NCBI GenBank assembly: GCA_018292915.2
Contig: JACVVK020000034.1
Location: 225,001-289,000 of the forward strand
Direction of reading: 5' to 3'
Length of the DNA stretch: 64,000 bases
From: Batillaria attramentaria
Lineage: Eukaryota > Mollusca > Gastropoda > Batillariidae
How positions within the stretch are numbered: the first letter of the stretch is position 1; each line of letters opens with the position of its first letter. Under the pieces are notes generated by a model, which saw nothing but the letters and a program-made list of their open reading frames with translations, had not been told where the DNA came from and searched no databases. Shown piece by piece: positions 22,296-34,149 of this stretch. Position numbers and translations under genes: made by a program.

Positions 22296-22700
22296 CAGTT
22301 CCGTGAACTAAACATTTGCCGTCAGCCTCAGGCAGGTCGTCATACAGAGAGAGAGAGAGATGACGTCAATTCCGTGAACTAAACTTTTGACGTCAGCCTC
22401 TAGCACTGAGATCGTCTGAGGATGCTTGTTCATGTCTTGTAATTTCCCTGTTGGCTTTGTGACTTCTCCGACTGAATTATTTTTCACATGAAATCTGGAA
22501 GATCTAGAGGGCTGATGAAATGTCGGAAGCAGTGACAATACTTGCAGATTTTGTCTGTGAACCAAACATTTGACGTCAGCCTCAAGCTGCTCGTCTGTCA
22601 AGTGATACTTCTTCATATCTTGTGATTTCCTTGTTGTTTCTGTGACTTCCGTGACTGAATTAATTTTGATATAAAATCTGGAAGATCTAGAGAGCTGATG
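22293..22700. repeat. tandem repeat, about 190-bp unit
   Basis: GTGAACTAAACATTTG plus CGTCAGCCTC occurs at about 22302, 22374 and 22556. The last two units also share TCATATCTTGTGATTTCC / TCATGTCTTGTAATTTCC, GACTGAATTA and AAATCTGGAAGATCTAGAG. Confidence 0.75.
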
Positions 22701-23245
22701 AAACGTGGACTTAAGTGCCTCGGGTTGTACTTACGAAATTGCAAAATTGGAACTTTTTTGACCAGCGCTTCTCGCAGAAACGTGAAAAAAATGTGTTTAT
22801 CTAAAAGCTCTGTTATTCTTAATACTAAAGCTATAATAGTGCAGTAGTTCATGTCATATGTGCAGTTGGCATAAGTGACAAAAATACCGGAATAATGAGT
22901 AATTTGAAAGAGTCTTTTCATAGATATTTGGCCTTATATGCAAACAACCCCTACCTCGGAAATATTTTTTTTACACAAAACCAGTCAGAGCTACAGAGCT
23001 GTAGCACAAATCAAGGCAGTGTGATTGGGTGAACTTCCAAAGTCTAGAAAATGAAGGAATTTGAAAAACTTTTTCGAAAAAATTCGTAACATGACCGATT
23101 TTTTAAAATTGGCGATAACTCTTCTGAAAATGCGGCAGGCTAAAAATCGTGAAAGGTAGCTCTGGAGAAGGTGAATTCCCATTTTATCTCAAAGTAAAAA
23201 GGCCTCCAACGAGGTGGTTTAGGAGATAGTCATCATTACATCCGT

Positions 23246-23246
<1 letters not shown>
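22701..23246. other. no gene seen
   Basis: AT-rich sequence with scattered homopolymers. Minus-strand ORFs of about 60-100 codons lack recognisable motifs. Confidence 0.4.

Positions 23247-23303
<57 letters not shown>
23247..23303. repeat. (CA)n microsatellite
   Basis: About 28 CA units. Confidence 0.95.
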
Positions 23304-23307
<4 letters not shown>

Positions 23308-23478
23308 CTCCCGCCAAAAAAAACGCAGCAGCATAGTGTGCACGTAAGGTGTCTATGACGCAGATTTCGTTACGTCACTGTGTGCGTGAAAGTAAGTATT
23401 GTGTGGAGAAACGTCACAGTCTTGTTTTGTATCACTGAAACTTGCTGCTGCGCGTAGCAAAATCTGCCCCGTCTCATA

Positions 23479-23506
23479 AAGTTGTTTCTCTATAGAGAAA
23501 CAACTT
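23479..23506. repeat. perfect 28-nt palindrome
   Basis: AAGTTGTTTCTCTA is followed immediately by its exact reverse complement. It lies next to CCCCGTCTCATAAAG, a sequence resembling 21829, and may be the fused ends of a small TIR element. Confidence 0.7.
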
Positions 23507-23628
23507 AAAAAGACAACAACAAAACATCAACAACAACAACAAAAATCAAACAAAACACTGCCGGCAACAAGAAACCAAACCAACCGAAAAACAACAACAA
23601 AAAACAAAAACAGTAAAGCAACCAAACA

Positions 23629-23629
<1 letters not shown>

Positions 23630-23694
<65 letters not shown>
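23630..23694. repeat. (CA)n microsatellite
   Basis: About 32 CA units inside A-rich low-complexity DNA. Confidence 0.95.
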
Positions 23695-23698
<4 letters not shown>

Positions 23699-23699
23699 A

Positions 23700-24840
23700 A
23701 GAACAAAATAACTGAGTCAAAACAACTGACTTGAAACACACAAACCCAAACTGAACAGCAAAACACCGTGACTGAATAAAACAACAAACACTTACATTAA
23801 ATAAGAAAGAAAAACAAAACATAACTGACTCCGGAACTTACATTTAGAGACAGCAAAACAATAATAATTTCGAAACGCACACACACAAACTCACATTCAT
23901 CATTACTGGCATGACCTGACAACCACTCGCTGACGCGCGCTCAGTCGCCGCGCACCGCCGAACACAACATAGCCTGACTGCGCACGAGTTTTGTGCATAA
24001 GATTCACGTTGAATTCAAGACTGACGTGTGAAGTACTTTACTTTACTCCAAAAATGTATTTGTATATTCGCTTCTCGGTGATTTTAGCCCGGTCGTTGAT
24101 CGCGGACCGCGGTCACATGAGAGACGGCCTCGCGGCCATGACCTGGAGTGACCTAAGTTGACCTGTGACCCGAAATGAGAGCCACCCTCGCCTAGACCAA
24201 CCTGCTGGAAAGTAGGTCAGTAGGCACATTTTTGTGCAGACTGCTCCTGCGCAGTTTTGGCCCCGCAAGGTGGTTACGAAATTAAAAACACACGAACTGC
24301 TTGGTTATGAAGACTGCACTAGGCTCAACAACACAAGGATCAGTATCTTTTTCCAGTTTCGCAGCACTTCGGCTGCCCTTTTCGCATTTCGCTTCGCCAG
24401 GGTTTGAGGTCGCCGTGACGTCACGTATTGCGTAAATGGATTGCTTGGAAACGGGGGGCAAAAAAATCGATTAGATTCGGGTGTTGTAGAGAAAAGAGGC
24501 CACTGTCGAGACAAGAAACGAAGTGAACACATATTTTCACACTTTTGGAGTCCAGACTTGCGAACAGTAGGACAACGCTGACTACGAAGATGCGGCTTAC
24601 AGCCGAAACCGAACTGCGAAAACGTCAGCCTGTCTGACAAACATGGCTGAAGGTGCGTGGGTGGGGGGCGAAATTTGAAACGCATTTTGGACCCTCAGAA
24701 GTGAGTGTGAAACCTGAAATTGCATGATTTTGAAAGAAAAATGTCTGAGCTTGATGTTTATCGCGAGCTTGATACCTGTACGTGTGTTTCGATAGAGTAA
24801 TGCCTTTAGTTTCAGTGACAGCAGTGTTTTGATTATTGCA
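23700..24840. other. no supported gene; CpG-containing, CRE-like site
   Basis: From about 23925 the sequence becomes richer in CpG. An exact TGACGTCA octamer lies at 24416-24423. A 126-codon minus-strand ORF (24305-24685) has no recognisable domain. ATGGCTGAAG followed by GTGCGT at about 24642 looks like a start and donor but reads into stops when joined to the next candidate exon. Confidence 0.35.
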
Positions 24841-24980
24841 GAACCGTCTCTCAGCTGAGCAGACGCGATGCGTGAAGCTAGCTGTCAGCAGCAGACGCGC
24901 ACAGCTCGCATCGATTCACCGACTTTCGTGTGGTTGCACATTCTTTTCATAGACAGGAAGAGTGATTGTTTGGAGAGGAA
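24841..24980 (+). other. candidate non-coding exon
   Basis: A 140-bp block bounded by a good acceptor (TTTTGATTATTGCAG) and a strong donor (GTAAGT). It is GC-richer than its flanks and every frame contains a stop, so if real it is a 5'-UTR or lncRNA exon. It could belong to the zinc-finger gene, with about 10 kb of intron, or to an unrelated transcript. Confidence 0.35.
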
Positions 24981-26466
24981 CGTAAGTACCCCATGTTGTC
25001 CGATCTTGTCTTAGTCTTGTGTGTGTCGGGTAGCCGATATGACCCGGAACCATCCCGCACTTCAACAGGCCGCTATCGCTGTGCCCTTTGAAGTGTGCCG
25101 ATCCGTGGGTGGGGGTTTTCCCGCCTAGGCTTCTGGCCGCGCACGATTTTTACAGTGCAAGTAGATTGCGTCAAGAAAATGTCAGCTGTCTGTGCTTGCA
25201 ATATTTCTTGCTTCATTGATGTGCTGTTGCACTGGGTGCATCACATTCACAAATGGTTGATGGCTGGTGGCAGCCAACGGGATGTTCGCTTGAGTATGTT
25301 ATGGATAGTTAGTGACCTTATTACAGCAACACAGGTAGCTGGTATGGAATCCATTTTGATTTCGCATAGGTATATCTCGCGCAAAGGACCACATGCATAC
25401 CTGTGCAGAGGGAGAACACTGCGTGGTTAGGGTAATATTACAGGTGAACTGCATACTGATGCTGTCTTCAAATATATCAGCTTTTTATTTTTTTTTTTTT
25501 TCATGAGCACTGAGAAAGTATGTGGCCGAGATGTATTCAGTACTGAAAATTGTTGTCGCAAATGGAATTTTGGTGTAAATTGATTTTGACAGTAGTACAG
25601 GATGACACACATTTTATGCATCTTCCCTTTGAAAATCGAGTTACACCCAAATCCCATGCAATGAAATACTGGTTGTAATACAGAAACATACAAATGTCTT
25701 CGGACAGTGACCTGTTGCTTTGACAGTTGTTTTCTTGTTTGAACATGACATAAATTATATTGAGAGAAGTCCACCGATTAACTTTGCGATGACTTAGATG
25801 CCACATTAGGGAACTGTCGCAAGTGGGCAGTAAAATTAAATTTGCAAAGCGTACCAGTGACACACCATGTTTATAGTTTACTTATTCTTCACCAGTGAAT
25901 ACTGGAAACTGTAGTAACTAGTATTGCTTGATACCTAGAACAAGCACATGTGTACTCTGGAGAACTCTTACACAGTGCACATGTTTTCATTGAGCCAGTA
26001 ATTGAATTACCTTTTTAAAGTAGGGTACACAAGTCGGGGGAAAAAGGTGGCGCATACTGGTATTCTTCTTCATAAAACGTAGCAGACATTCGCCCACCCC
26101 AGATTGCTTATAGAGTGGATGAGTGGCACATGAAAAAGTCAAGTACCTGTCCTAGCTTAGTGTACAAGATAGATGACAACACCTGATAGATGCTTGGGGG
26201 GGGGGGGGGGTCATGTTGTCTGTAGCCCATTTCATGCAAACTGTTGCATTGTACATACATACATACGTGTACATATCATGTATAAATATTTCTGTAGTCC
26301 CCTTACCATGGGATGGGAAATTAGATTGCTCCCCCGGAATGCACACTTAATATTGTGTGTGCATGTGCACACGAAGGTGAGACAGCCACTGTAAACGAAT
26401 CTGCACGTGAATTTGACTCAGTTTGGTAAGGGGAAAAAAAAACATTCACCGAATTACAGTCCATCA
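24981..26466. other. no gene seen
   Basis: Ordinary AT-leaning DNA with a poly-G tract at 26194. ORFs here look random. Confidence 0.4.
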
Positions 26467-26530
26467 GGGATTTGAATCTGGCAGCTCAGGATTGGAAATC
26501 GTATGTCTCAACCACTAGACCAGATCCCCC
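26467..26530 (-). repeat. tRNA-like SINE head, decayed
   Basis: The reverse strand reads GGGGGATCTGGTCTAGTGGT then TGAGACATACG, ending CCAGATTCAAATCCCTGA. A and B boxes are recognisable, with arms that pair only partly. Probably a SINE remnant and not a tRNA gene. Confidence 0.55.
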
Positions 26531-27409
26531 GTCATGTCCATATTCCAATTTCCATGTCTGGTCAGTATTGTCTGGTCAATATGTCTGGTCCAAGCAACAC
26601 AAGAAAAAAGAAAATTGTAGCTCATTTTAATGGATTTATGTCACTGGCTGTAATTGGATTTCTAGGAAAAAAACTTCTGCAGTAAAGGTGATTGTTTGCA
26701 AGATCAGGCCACCAACTTACACCACCTGCTATGTCAGGATCAGCTGCTATGCAGAAACCAAAACAAAAAGATACACGTCAAACTTGTGTGTGGCTGCAGA
26801 ATTCTCGTTAATCCTCAGATTGATGGAAAAAGACTCTTAGATGCATGAAACAGCTGAGGCTAGATTAGTACTCAGTGAAGGCTCATTCTATTGATTTTGT
26901 GCTGATTTGAACCTCTCCAACAGAGGCAGTTGTACATGTTAAAATACCTGGTTGCAGCGCACTGAATGAGCACAAGCTTACTCTAGCCAGATGTTTGAAC
27001 AAAATGGGAAAAAAAAGACTTTTTATGCTTCATCATTCATGAGATGTACAGTATTCGCTTCACAGCTCATGGTACAATTTCACTTCACAAGTTCATGGTA
27101 CAGCACTCGGAAAGTTCTGGATATACGGATGAATTGTCATGAACTTACTTTCCAGTAACATATGCTGGGTTCTGGATTTGCCTGTCAGAAAGTTCAAAAG
27201 TTGTTGAAGTTGCCCCATTACTGACAATAGATCTTGTCACCTGCCCAGAGTGAGCATTTTTAGCCACGCAGAAATTGGTCCATGGGGGTCTTCACTGCAG
27301 TTCGAAGACCCCACAAGCTTTCACACAGCAACACAGAATCCGGTCGCTCTTAGTGCTATGACCTGTAGTTTGTTGTGTAGTTGTGACCCTTTTTTATCCA
27401 ACATCTTGA
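26531..27409. other. no gene seen
   Basis: No exon or repeat recognised. Confidence 0.4.
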
Positions 27410-27624
27410 CAGGGCTTCAAATCCATGTTGGACATCAGTCAGAGACCGATTCTCGACCTAGACCAGTTCATCGGCCATTTTCAAAATGTCCGATTACTTT
27501 CTTACAAAGGCAGACCTATGTCCTATCATTTTTGCGTCACAGGGAATTATTCAGGACAACTGGCTTATACTTTGACAGCCGGCTAGGACATTTGTCCTTC
27601 CATAGATCTAGATATGAAGCCCTG
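27410..27624. mobile_element. possible MITE, CAGGGCTTC ends
   Basis: The left end is CAGGGCTTCAAATC and the reverse complement of the right end is CAGGGCTTCATATC, 215 bp apart. The inner arms share only weak similarity and no target-site duplication is clear. A fragment, GGGCTTCGTATCAGGAGG, occurs at 44251. Confidence 0.5.
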
Positions 27625-27961
27625 CCCAGATGGAGTGAACAAAGTGACCTGCACAATGGCATGGAAAGGAAGCAGAAGTGCTTGTGGCACAGTTAGTAGT
27701 AGTAGGGGCTTCTGGAAAGGCCCATGGTTCACACTGAAAGCCAGCCTCAGAATGTTTAGCCATTGATAGCCCCTTAGCCAGTCGAGGCATTGTTTTCATT
27801 AGTGTGCCTGTCTGTCTTTTGGTCCGTACACAGTTCAGACAAAAGAATGTCACCACTCAACAGTTCCTTATTCATATTGCACTTCAGAAGCAGAAAAACA
27901 AATTTTAACATGGCTGCCTATGCTGCAGTGATGGGTTTTCTTACCGCTGCCATCCTGTGGA

Positions 27962-27964
<3 letters not shown>

Positions 27965-28016
<52 letters not shown>
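27965..28016. repeat. (CA)n microsatellite
   Basis: About 26 CA units. Confidence 0.95.
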
Positions 28017-28018
<2 letters not shown>

Positions 28019-28496
28019 CCAAAGAAAAAAAAAAAACAGTGGGAAACAATCAAAGGGACACATAAATTCAAGGTAGATTGGACACACAGAAAACTTTTAA
28101 TTTACAAGGAAAACATTTTGGAAAAAAGGCAAAAAGAGAGAGAGAAATAAAAGAGCATCAAATCTGGCACAGACGTGCGGAGATACCGGCGTCAAAGCTG
28201 TTGCAGAAACAGACTTACCCCCCCTCCCCCCTCCCCACCATAACCACTTCCATCCCCTTTTATAACACTTACACTTCACAGCTAAATTTTTAAAGTTGTT
28301 TACCACTCTGGACCTAGTGCACTTGCAGTTAGTACAGTGTCAGTACTGTTGTCTGCGGTGTCTTGTTGAAAAAACATACAACTGGTAGGAACACCAAGTC
28401 ACAGCATTGTTAAACAGGCAAATTCCATCTTTGATACGCCAAGTTATGGTTTGGAACGCATGTATGCTTGAAATTATTGTATCTTGATGATTAGTA

Positions 28497-28851
28497 CGGC
28501 TAATGCTACCATTTTTATGCTCACAGATTATTCTGAAGTGTTTTCATGGTATGTATCTGTCTCTCATCGAATAAGACACCTCGACAGTGACAGTATCTGT
28601 AATGCTGGCTCTGAGCCAACAGAAGTGTACTCGATGACATTTCAGCTACAATGAGCACTCCAGTAGTGTAACAACAGTCGTAGAAATTGAATGTTTGACT
28701 GATTGCACAAAGTGTGAACAACATTGTACTGCATTAAGAACTGTATTCATCATCAGCAAGGTAGATGTAGAATATTTCGAGCGTGCAAGCGTACTCATGA
28801 CCAAAACTGTTCCAGAATGTATGTTGGCTTAGCAAAGATGGCATTAGCCAG
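28497..28851 (+). mobile_element. repeat M copy 4
   Basis: Near full length: GGCTAATGCTACCATTTTTA head, TGCTCACAGATTATTCTGAA, GACACCTCGACAGTGACAGT, GTAACAACAGTCGTAGAA, AACAACATTGTACTGCATTA, and GCTTAGCAAAGATGGCATTA followed by GCC. The two ends form inverted GGCTAATGC words. Confidence 0.8.
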
Positions 28852-28857
28852 TTTGTG

Positions 28858-29062
28858 ATAAATGTTGTTTACACTTTGTGTGAGCAGGCTAACATTCAAA
28901 TTCTACGATTGTTGTTACACTCCTGTAGCGCCCGGTCTGGTCGCCGCGTCATCCGGTAGTACGCTTCAGTCGCTGTCACTAAGTGGTGTGATCATAGATC
29001 CCACGAAAACAGCTCAGAACGATCTGTGCCATTAAAATTGGGGGCATTAGCAGACCCTTTAA
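28858..29062 (-). mobile_element. repeat M copy 5, inverted next to copy 4
   Basis: Starts inside the family at AATGTTGTTTACACTTTGTG and runs in reverse to CGAAAACAGCTCAGAACGAT, CATTAGCAGACCCTTTAA, ending on TTAA. Together with copy 4 it forms a large inverted repeat. Confidence 0.78.
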
Positions 29063-32000
29063 AGGAATCAGGCTGTGAGTGTATGCGTGTGTTTGAGGGA
29101 CAGAAGTAGTGGTTGTATGTAATGACAATCCATAGGAAGAGCAGTGACGATACAGACAGGGCCGGCTGGACACGGGCTGTGAATGTGATGCCAGGGGCTG
29201 GGCCGTCTACCGCTGAAAGAGGCCGAAAAGACAGAGTTCTGGTGGCTTGATGGGAATTGACCAAGAAATCAATGTTGGCTGTACAACCTACTGATCTGAC
29301 CTGGCTTGGGTAAACAGGAAGCAACCCGACTGGGGGGGGGGGAAGGGGGGGGGGTACCGGGAGGGGTTGGGGGAACCGGTCGGCAGGGGGAGGGGAGGGA
29401 AGGATTTTCTCAATGACAGCCGACGGGCGGAGTGGTAACTAGTGGGAGTGGACCCGCCGGGGACGTGAGGGTCACGGCTTGACACCGGTGGCGGTACAGG
29501 ATGCAGTGAGCTGTTGGTGTTGTAAGTGGCAGTAATGTTACGTCGCCGTGCCCTGCTACGTTTGCATGTTTGGATAGCCGGCCGACTGAATTGAACCCAG
29601 CCAGTGTGTTAAATAGGCGGTGTCCTAAACGTACAGAAACACCCTTGGTGCACTTAGTGTGGACCACAAACACGACCTTTCTCGCTCCCCCCCCCACCCC
29701 CTTCCTCCCCTTTACCCCTCCCCCCTTCACCTCCTCCCCCTTCCTCCCCATGCCCCCCCCCCGCCCCCCCCACACTACTACCTGTTGCTGCTAACGGTAA
29801 CCCCCCCCCCCCCCACACACACACACACACACAGACAAGCAAAAATACAAACAACAAACACTACACATCCGTGTGCCTAATTTTTCTTTATTCTGAAGAT
29901 GCATACATGGACTTGTCGACATTTTAAAAAATAAATAGTACACATCATTCAGTGGAATGACTCGCTTGCAGACTACAGGTGAACATCGCCCAGTGTCAGA
30001 TTTTGTGTGTGTGTATGAGACTGAGAGAGACAGAGAGGATGATCTTATTTTTCAATGGTAAAAAAATGGCATAAATATCATGTTCCAACTTGCTGTTGCT
30101 AATCAACAAAATCTAAACAAAGGAAGGAAAATAAAAAAAACTTCAGGAATATATATATATATATATATATAAAGAAGAACAAAAAACCAGTGTAGAAGCA
30201 AATTACACATTTCAAACTCATTGAACTTGCGCACGCGCGCACTCACACACACACACACACACACACAGACAGAGCAATATATTTGAGCATATATGTGCTA
30301 GTCACAGGAGCAAGCGTCGTCGTCTTAGGGGAGGCGTAAATTCAACAGATCTGTGTAGGCTTAATCTTGATTAGATAAATACTTGAAGGGGCTGTCCTGT
30401 TGAAGGAAGTGTGTGAATCAGTTGATTTCATGGCCGAGGGAAAGCCTGTTCCAAAGGAGGGGACCAGAAAAGGATAAACTAAGAGAGTCTTGCAGTGAGT
30501 CAACAAGAAAAACAAACACACACACAAAAAAACACACGCACATAGTCAAAGTGTGAAGTTTGATGTGGATACTCTTTCATTATCGAGCTGTGCACATGTC
30601 TGTGTCGTTTGAGACTTCGCCTTGAGTGAGTTAAATGTGGAAGCAGGACATACTGCTGGCTGATGTCACACTGAAAGTTCCTTCCTGTTACGAATGTCTT
30701 GAGGAATTTGTCAGGGATGCCGTGGTGATATTTTCTTCTACTACCACTACAGTACTGATGATGATAATGATGGCATAAAAGAAGTGAAACAAAATATCTG
30801 CCTTTTTTAAACTTTTTTTTTTTTTTTTAGGTTGTGTTAAATGTGACTCCATTTCAAAGGCGTTTGTGTAATGGTGTTGAAATCCATATTTAGCCACGCG
30901 GTATTGTGAAATCTTGTGCAGCGGTCACCGTGGTGCACCTATTAACATTTAAATACCACCTACCATTCTGTATTGACTCCTCGTTCCATCTGAGTACCCT
31001 GCCATTTATGCTGGGTTGCCTTTAAGCTCGGCATTACAACGCCCGCGTCTTTTGTCGCTGGATTATTTTGGGCATGCCTGTGCAATTTGCTTGCTCTATA
31101 TTTACCATAGAGGGAGAGGTAGCAGTCCCTGGGGGTGGTGTGAAGAAGGCTGTGAAGTCAGATTGTGTCAAGCGACCAACAGCCCCCGCCGTCTGTGTTT
31201 GTGAATGGAAGCGTTGGACTGTGAAGCAGAAAATAGTAACTCTTCTAGAAATACACACAGAGTGTGAAAACTGCTATAAATAAAGGATTGAGGATGGTGA
31301 CCCCCTGCACCCCCCTCCCCCTCCCCCAGCGAAAGAGAGTGAGAGTGTGCGGCGCGTGCGTGTGTGTGTGTGTGTTGTGGGGGGGGGGGGAGTCTTTTGA
31401 GCTGCGTGAAGGTGTGATTTCTTTCAATTAACACACGAAAACTTTATGCGCACCTGCTGCTACTGTTAGTTTACACAAATATTGCTTACTGACATTGTGT
31501 GTGTGTGTGTGTGACTGTGTGTGTATGTGTGTGTAATATTGCACATTTATGTTCACAATCCCCTCTGTTTCCCTCTCCCTCTCTTTTTTCTGCTTCTTCA
31601 GTGCCTGTTTGCCATGAAGTGTTTGCAGATGCAGATCTACTGACATTTTCACTTGTATTTGTTCTTTGTGCAGTTTCTTTTTTGAAGTTGCTAAATCTGA
31701 CCGGTATTCCATATTCACCCCTAACGTATGCAAATTTACATAACCACCCCATCCTTTTGAGTCACTGTCACATTTTTTTGCATGTAGGCCTGCTTCACTG
31801 GCATTTCTTTGCATGCCCAATCGACTTGTCTGAAAAGAAAAGGGGTGGTGTGGTGGTTGCCAGTGGGTGGAGGGGGTGGTGGTGGGGGTCGATGCTTGGA
31901 AGCTATCTCCTATCTCTTTATCATGAAGTGGAAAGAAAAGAGGCGCTGCTACCATTTTCAGCCCAGCGGTGAATTGACAAATAGGCCTACACACATCGCT

Positions 32001-32143
32001 AACTTGGCTGTAGGAGACAGGCCATGGGATTTGTTTTGCCCTGCTGCTTCATTTCTGTGACATTTACCAGTACAGTACTTCGGGTAGGATGACAAAAAGT
32101 ACACGCCAGGCACACTCCTTGCTCACTGTGAAAGGCATTGAAC
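29063..32143. other. no supported gene; low-complexity tracts
   Basis: Holds poly-G/poly-C tracts (29331-29355, 29690-29815), short CA runs, (AT)n at 30149-30172 and a pyrimidine block. A 188-codon minus-strand ORF at 31428-31994 crosses simple repeats and lacks any recognisable domain. Confidence 0.45.
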
Positions 32144-32158
32144 TCGCGCGCGCGCGCG

Positions 32159-32212
<54 letters not shown>

Positions 32213-32222
32213 CTCTCTCTCT
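32144..32222. repeat. (CG)n-(CA)n-(CT)n microsatellite
   Basis: Alternating CG (about 11 units), then CA (about 21), then CT. The CG part has Z-DNA potential. Confidence 0.95.
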
Positions 32223-32595
32223 CGCACGGTCGCCTGCACTCTAAAATCGCTACAGTCGCCTGCCTACGCGAGTCTTCGTGGTCAATCCATATAATTGGCG
32301 CCTACGACCACGTTCGCGGCGTGGTTATTGAGATATGTACATACATAGGTACATAATGGTTGCCTACGCTGTTTGACGTACGCAGTAGGAAACACACGAT
32401 CACTTACCCCGCTACCTCTACGCGATTTGTTCAGCTCACAGAGAAACAAACACCTTCGAGTTTTCACATGCTGCAGTTTTGCGAATGGCGGTTCATTCTT
32501 TTAGACCAGGGGGGAAAAAAAGTATTCTTTACATTGTGCTTGTTCAGCTTTATTGCTAGTTAGTTTTCTCGTTAGTATTCAAAAGCTTGCCGGTT

Positions 32596-33330
32596 GTTGG
32601 GACTGACAGAAGCTGAACATGACTGTTTTAGTGAATGCCGCAGCAAATGAATGAATGAAACTTGGGGAATGCTTGTGTCTTGCATGGTATGTAATATGCA
32701 TGCACTGATTTGGCCAAACCACTCTTTTGTCTTTAACATCTAATGTGGATGAGTAGGACTGACAGAAGCTGAACATGACTGAACATGAATAAACAAATGA
32801 ATGAAAGATTGAAACTTGGGGATTGCTCATATCTGGCATTACTTGTAACATGCATGCACTGATGTAGCCAAACCCATCTTTTGTCTTTGACTTTAATTTT
32901 TGGGTGGGGCGCTATTTCTGCGTTCATATTTATTTTGTAAAAATAAAACTCTGAATATCAGAGAGTGGGACTGACAGAAGCTGAACTTGCTTGTTTCATT
33001 TATATTTGAACGAATGAATAAATGAATGAGACTTGGGGAATGCTCATATTTTGCATTACCGGTACATGTAACATGCTCACACTGATGTGGCCAAACCTTT
33101 CTTTTGTCATCAGCTCCTGATTTGGGTGAATAAGACTGTCAGAAGCAGAACATGACTGTTTCAGTGAATGAATAAACAAATGAATGAAACTTATGGAATG
33201 TTTGTGTCTTGCATGACGTGCAACATGCATACACTGATGTGGCCAAACCATTCTTTAGTCTGACTCTTAATTTTTGGGTGGGGCGCTATTTCTGCGCATT
33301 CATGTTTATTTTGTAAAAATAAAACTCGAG
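32596..33330. repeat. satellite-like tandem repeat, 160-210-bp unit, four copies
   Basis: GGGACTGACAGAAGCTGAAC starts units near 32599, 32757 and 32968, and a variant starts at 33135. Each continues with AATGAATGAAACTTGGGGAA, GTAACATGCATGCACTGAT, TGGCCAAACC and CTTTTGTCTTT. TTTTTGGGTGGGGCGCTATT occurs in two spacers (32898 and 33275), so a two-unit higher order is likely. Confidence 0.85.
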
Positions 33331-33668
33331 CGGTCCAGCAATTTGCAGGCGAGTAAATGAGGCATATTGCGTAATCATAGCCGATATTGACAAGTAGCTG
33401 TAGGAGGTATTGATGAGGTTCATGTCTGCCACATGACAGTGCAGTCACGGTCTGCAGTGGAGTGGTACTGTCTACACCAGTTCTGTTCTTGTTGGCTGTG
33501 TGGATGATACGGCTGAAAGTTGGAACATACCAAAATATGCAGGTGTGGTCAGCTTGATGCAGTTGTTGAGCTGAACTTTTTGACTTCATGTATTCAAGAT
33601 CTCTGACAGTAAAGTTTGAGGGTCTCCACTACTTTGGGTGTGGACTGATCTGCAGTCTACATTATGAG

Positions 33669-33842
33669 CTGGGACAGCTGCATGATATAGCGTTGGACTT
33701 TCACTAGTTTCAGAGCTTGGGCCATGAGTTTGAATCCCGGCCGCTGGGCGCCTAGTATTGGGCTATCGTTTTCCTCGTTGCCCCGTCCTTGATTTCACTT
33801 GTATGTGATCGAAAACCGAGCACATGAACCCTCCAGACACCT
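33669..33842 (+). repeat. SINE-1 copy d, diverged
   Basis: GAGCTGGGACAGCTGCATGA head, AGCGTTGGACTTTCA, B box GAGTTTGAATCCCGGCCG, TTCCTCGTTGCCCCGTCCTT, GATTTCACTTGTATGTG. The GGAAAAGGACGTTAAAC tail is mutated. Confidence 0.75.
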
Positions 33843-34149
33843 ATAGTTTGTATGTGGCCCTGTTTGGATCTAAGAGTCAATACTGGAAATGTGCTAATGC
33901 AAATCTCCTTGCCCAAAATGAAGGACTGTCAGTTCTTGTATAGTGTCGGTTCATTAGACATCAGTGGCCGTGTCCCGATCCCGGCAAAGACGTCAGTTGT
34001 AATTACGTTTTCAGACCTGACTCCATTGTGTATTTATATCCCAACATGCAGCGTGCATGCCATTTCTGCAGGTTTGGAATGGGTGGAGTGGGTTGGTGGT
34101 TGAGTCAATACCTGGGACCATGTGCCAGCAGTAGGTTATTGATCAGCGT

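Noticed and set aside
22701..22921. Possible coding exon in the minus-strand ORF 22613-22921
   Set aside because: AT-driven hydrophobic ORF overlapping the end of a tandem repeat; no splice sites or family match.
24305..24685. 126-codon minus-strand ORF
   Set aside because: No recognisable domain, random-looking composition and no supporting splice structure.
31428..31994. 188-codon minus-strand ORF
   Set aside because: Runs through simple repeats (THTHT, purine tracts); no domain; competing + ORFs of similar quality.
32596..33330. CRISPR-like array
   Set aside because: Repeat units are 160-210 bp, diverged and contiguous, and the genome is eukaryotic; it is a satellite.
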